Notes under the pieces: generated by a model
Seen by the model: the letters and a program-made list of their open reading frames with translations, nothing else
Database searches by the model: none
Told to the model about the DNA's origin: nothing
DNA from: Planctomycetota bacterium
Lineage (GTDB): Bacteria; Planctomycetota; Phycisphaerae; WQYP01
DNA: 13,800 nucleotides
NCBI GenBank assembly: GCA_021828925.1
Contig: JAJZCT010000022.1
Location: 1-13,800, forward strand
Direction: 5' to 3'
Shown: in pieces, positions 12,314 to 13,800 of the stretch
How the letters are laid out: each line of letters opens with the position of its first letter
How positions within the stretch are numbered: the stretch's first letter is position 1
Translations under genes and position numbers: made by a program

Positions 12314-13468
12314 ATGAAAATAGCGCTAAGCTTTCCCGGTTGCCATCGCCGCGGCGGGGTTGAGCGCGTCATGGTGGAATGCGCTAATTTTCTTGCCGCG
12401 CGCGGGCACAGTGTTTCAGTCATCGCCTCTGATTTCGACCCCGCTGTATTGGCGGCGGGAATTGAAAAGATTCCTGTTAATGCCCATTCCCGCGTGCCGT
12501 TGCTGCGGCTGCGCCGCTTCGCCGCGAGAAGTCCGGCGGCGTTGTCGCAAATGAATCCTGCACCGGATGTGCATGCGGCATTTGGCGTGATTTCACCACC
12601 GGGTGGCGTGTTCTGGGTGCCAAGCGTGCACAAGGCCTGGATTGAAATCAGCCAGCGCGAGCGCAATTTGAAGGGGCGGATGAAGCAGTGGGTGAATCCC
12701 ATTCATCCATATCTGCTGGCGCGGGAAAAATGGTATTTTCAGGGGCGGCGTTATTCCCGGTTGATCGCTTTAACGCAGCAGGTCAAGGATGATCTGATGC
12801 GGTTTTACAGCGTGCCTGGTAAGGATATTGACATTTTGCCCAATGGATATAGCCCCACCGAATTTAACGTGGGCCGCCGGAATGCAGAGCGGCAAAAAGT
12901 GCGGTCGGAGCTGGGATATAGCGGTTCTGACCGTGTGGTCATTTTTGTGGCCAATGAGTTGGAGCGCAAGGGATTTGGGCCGCTGATACGGGCCATGGTG
13001 CAGCTAAATGACAAATCGCTGCGTCTGCTGGTGGTGGGGCGGGTTGCGCCGGGCGGATATGCCGCGGAGATGCGGCAATTGGGAATTGCGGATCGGGTGA
13101 AGTTCACGGGCCCCAGCAGCGATGTGGGGCGGTATTATGCGGCCAGCGATGTCTTTGCGCTGCCGACAACCTATGAGGCGTGGGGCCTGGTGATTGTGGA
13201 GGCCATGGCCTGTGGGCTTCCTGTGCAGACCAGCCGGCTGGCGGGCGCGGCCATAACGGTGCGGGAAGGCGAGACGGGGGAACTGCTGGATAATCCGCGC
13301 GATGTGGATGAGATTGCGATGAAACTGCGGAAAATATTGGCGATGGCGGCAGTTGGCACTGGTGGGGCTGATCCGGCGGAAGTCGCAGCGACGGTGGAAC
13401 AATACCAGTGGCCCAAGGTGCTGGAGCGCTATGAACAGATTCTGATTGCCTCTATTCCCATTGGTTAG
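12314..13468 (+). CDS. GT4 family glycosyltransferase
   Basis: This is a GT-B-fold retaining glycosyltransferase of 384 residues, starting MKIALSFPGCHRRGGVERV, with RRGGVERV as the glycine-rich loop. A linker contains LARE and LIALTQQVKDDL (150-161), then ILPNGYSPTEF (174-184). The donor domain starts at VVIFVANELERKGF (208-221), includes LLVVGR (238-243), and carries the EX7E signature EAWGLVIVE (288-296). The ATG at 12314 has GGAG at 12300-12303 with 10-nt spacing; the frame extends upstream to 12284 through repeat DNA, which I exclude. It is the third in the series of multiplied starts at 12153, 12233 and 12314. The stop codon lies in GGTTAGCCACC, the same 11 bases that surround the stop of the GT4 gene at 8351. 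Sugar specificity is unknown. Confidence 0.93.
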   Translation: MKIALSFPGCHRRGGVERVMVECANFLAARGHSVSVIASDFDPAVLAAGIEKIPVNAHSRVPLLRLRRFAARSPAALSQMNPAPDVHAAFGVISPPGGVFWVPSVHKAWIEISQRERNLKGRMKQWVNPIHPYLLAREKWYFQGRRYSRLIALTQQVKDDLMRFYSVPGKDIDILPNGYSPTEFNVGRRNAERQKVRSELGYSGSDRVVIFVANELERKGFGPLIRAMVQLNDKSLRLLVVGRVAPGGYAAEMRQLGIADRVKFTGPSSDVGRYYAASDVFALPTTYEAWGLVIVEAMACGLPVQTSRLAGAAITVREGETGELLDNPRDVDEIAMKLRKILAMAAVGTGGADPAEVAATVEQYQWPKVLERYEQILIASIPIG

Positions 13469-13495
13469 CCACCGAGTTCACAGAGGACACAGAGG
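13469..13495. repeat. CCACCGAG...ACAGAGGACACAGAGG repeat phrase
   Basis: This purine-rich phrase directly follows the stop codon and has a short internal period (CACAGAGGA, CACAGAGGA). It is of the same style as the CACCACAAAGACAC phrases at 5255 and 7571. I know such phrases as scattered repeats in genomes of PVC-type bacteria; copy number here cannot be judged. Confidence 0.55.
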
Positions 13496-13519
13496 ATGCG
13501 GCGAAGTATTCAGCATCTG

Positions 13520-13656
13520 GCATTGAGCATTTAGAAGAAAAAGGAAGCGCAGCGCTTCCGTCCCGGCGCGCCGGGAAACAACGGGTCCCGGCACGCCGGG
13601 ACTGCCGGGCATAACCAAAGCGCAGCGCTTCCGGGAAATGCTAAATGCCAAATGCC
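13520..13656. repeat. Composite palindrome, third copy
   Basis: The outer arms are GCATTGA, GCATTTA (13520-13533) and the inverted AAATGCT, AAATGCC, AAATGCC (13636-13656). Inside are a hairpin GGAAGCGC-A-GCGCTTCC (13543-13559), TCCCGGCGCGCCGGGA (13561-13576), GTCCCGGC-AC-GCCGGGAC (13585-13602), and AAGCGC-A-GCGCTT (13618-13630). A further TCCCGGC-AC-GCCGGGA (13664-13679) follows. The order of AT-rich heptamers outside and GC hairpins inside matches 8873-9028 and 10183-10318. Confidence 0.85.
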
Positions 13657-13680
13657 GACTGCTTCCCGGCACGCCGGGAC

Positions 13681-13743
13681 CAATACTGCCAATACTGCCA
13701 ATACTGATAACACTGCTATTACCGACCATACTGACTTTACTGC
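13681..13743 (+). repeat. Seven-unit 9-bp array ending at a start codon
   Basis: Seven nonamers with the core ACTGC/ACTGA stand in one phase: CAATACTGC, CAATACTGC, CAATACTGA, TAACACTGC, TATTACCGA, CCATACTGA, CTTTACTGC. One base separates the last unit from the ATG at 13745. The units become less alike toward the gene. Confidence 0.85.
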
Positions 13744-13744
13744 T

Positions 13745-13800
13745 ATGAAAATCACTCTATTTACCGATGCTGATGTTTTCGCCGGTACCGAGCGCCATAT
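13745..13800 (+). CDS. 5' end of a glycosyltransferase gene, probably GT4 (cut by window end)
   Basis: Only 18 complete codons are visible: MKITLFTDADVFAGTERH. The pattern of MKI, a hydrophobic strand, D-D and a glycine followed by TERH resembles the first strand and glycine-rich loop of GT4 proteins, as in MNIALFASAFHPSLGGVEE at 9041. No Shine-Dalgarno site is visible because the 9-bp array runs up to the start codon. The assignment rests on this short N-terminus and on context. Confidence 0.6.
   Translation, partial: MKITLFTDADVFAGTERH

Larger units (their letters stand above)
12101..12326 (+). repeat. 80-bp tandem repeat, three units, carrying a multiplied translation start
   Basis: Units begin at 12101, 12182 and 12262 (periods 81 and 80); the third is truncated where the GT4 coding sequence takes over at about 12326. 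Each unit has an AT-rich ATTTATTTTGA stretch, a TCATTGG heptamer triplet, a Shine-Dalgarno-like site, and an ATG(A)-type start followed by codons for K/R-IA. In units 1 and 2 the start opens a 15-codon frame; in unit 3 it opens the GT4 gene. Differences between units are few: GGAG against GGA-T in unit 2, and some base changes in the heptamers. Confidence 0.9.

Overview
The window is a slice of a surface-polysaccharide (O-antigen, capsule or exopolysaccharide) biosynthesis locus. All real genes are on the + strand. No rRNA, tRNA, CRISPR or intact transposase was seen. The GC-leaning coding regions, the S23-type four-helix-bundle genes and the abundant intergenic repeat phrases (CACCACAAAGACAC-like, GCATTTA-like, CATTGG-like) fit an environmental bacterium of the Planctomycetota/PVC kind. 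That assignment rests on general impression and is low confidence.

Layout. 1-138 holds GC hairpins and a 7-bp tandem array. 139-1335 is a Wzt-like ABC-transporter ATPase with a C-terminal carbohydrate-binding-type domain. 1366-5248 holds four GT2 glycosyltransferases, three of which (1366, 3352, 4340) are close paralogs sharing a nearly identical 5' part. 5249-5573 is a spacer of repeat remnants. 5574-6722 is an AT-richer GT4 glycosyltransferase, followed by a 130-bp element with terminal inverted repeats. 6963-8351 is a GT4 enzyme carrying an in-frame insertion of about 71 residues made of repeat DNA. 8466-8849 is an S23-type four-helix-bundle protein. 9041-10189 is a GT4 enzyme lying between two 79-bp direct repeats. 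10339-11661 is an O-antigen ligase/polymerase-family membrane protein. 11670-12038 is a second S23-type protein. 12101-12326 is a threefold 80-bp tandem repeat that multiplies a translation start. 12314-13468 is another GT4 enzyme, and 13745-13800 is the first 18 codons of a further GT4-like gene.

Pathway logic (inference). GT2 and GT4 enzymes would assemble a glycan on a lipid carrier at the inner face of the membrane. The Wzt-like ATPase, with a permease that is not in the window, would export it. The ligase/polymerase-family protein would polymerise it or transfer it to its acceptor on the periplasmic side.

The most unusual aspect is the DNA between and at the edges of the genes. Most junctions carry tandem arrays with a strict 7-bp (sometimes 9-bp) period. 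The unit sequence differs between arrays, and can change within one array without loss of phase. These arrays are combined with short GC hairpins into composite palindromes. They run into start codons, stop codons and, in one case, the interior of a gene. I read the locus as a set of glycosyltransferase cassettes separated by, and possibly shuffled through, modular repeats.
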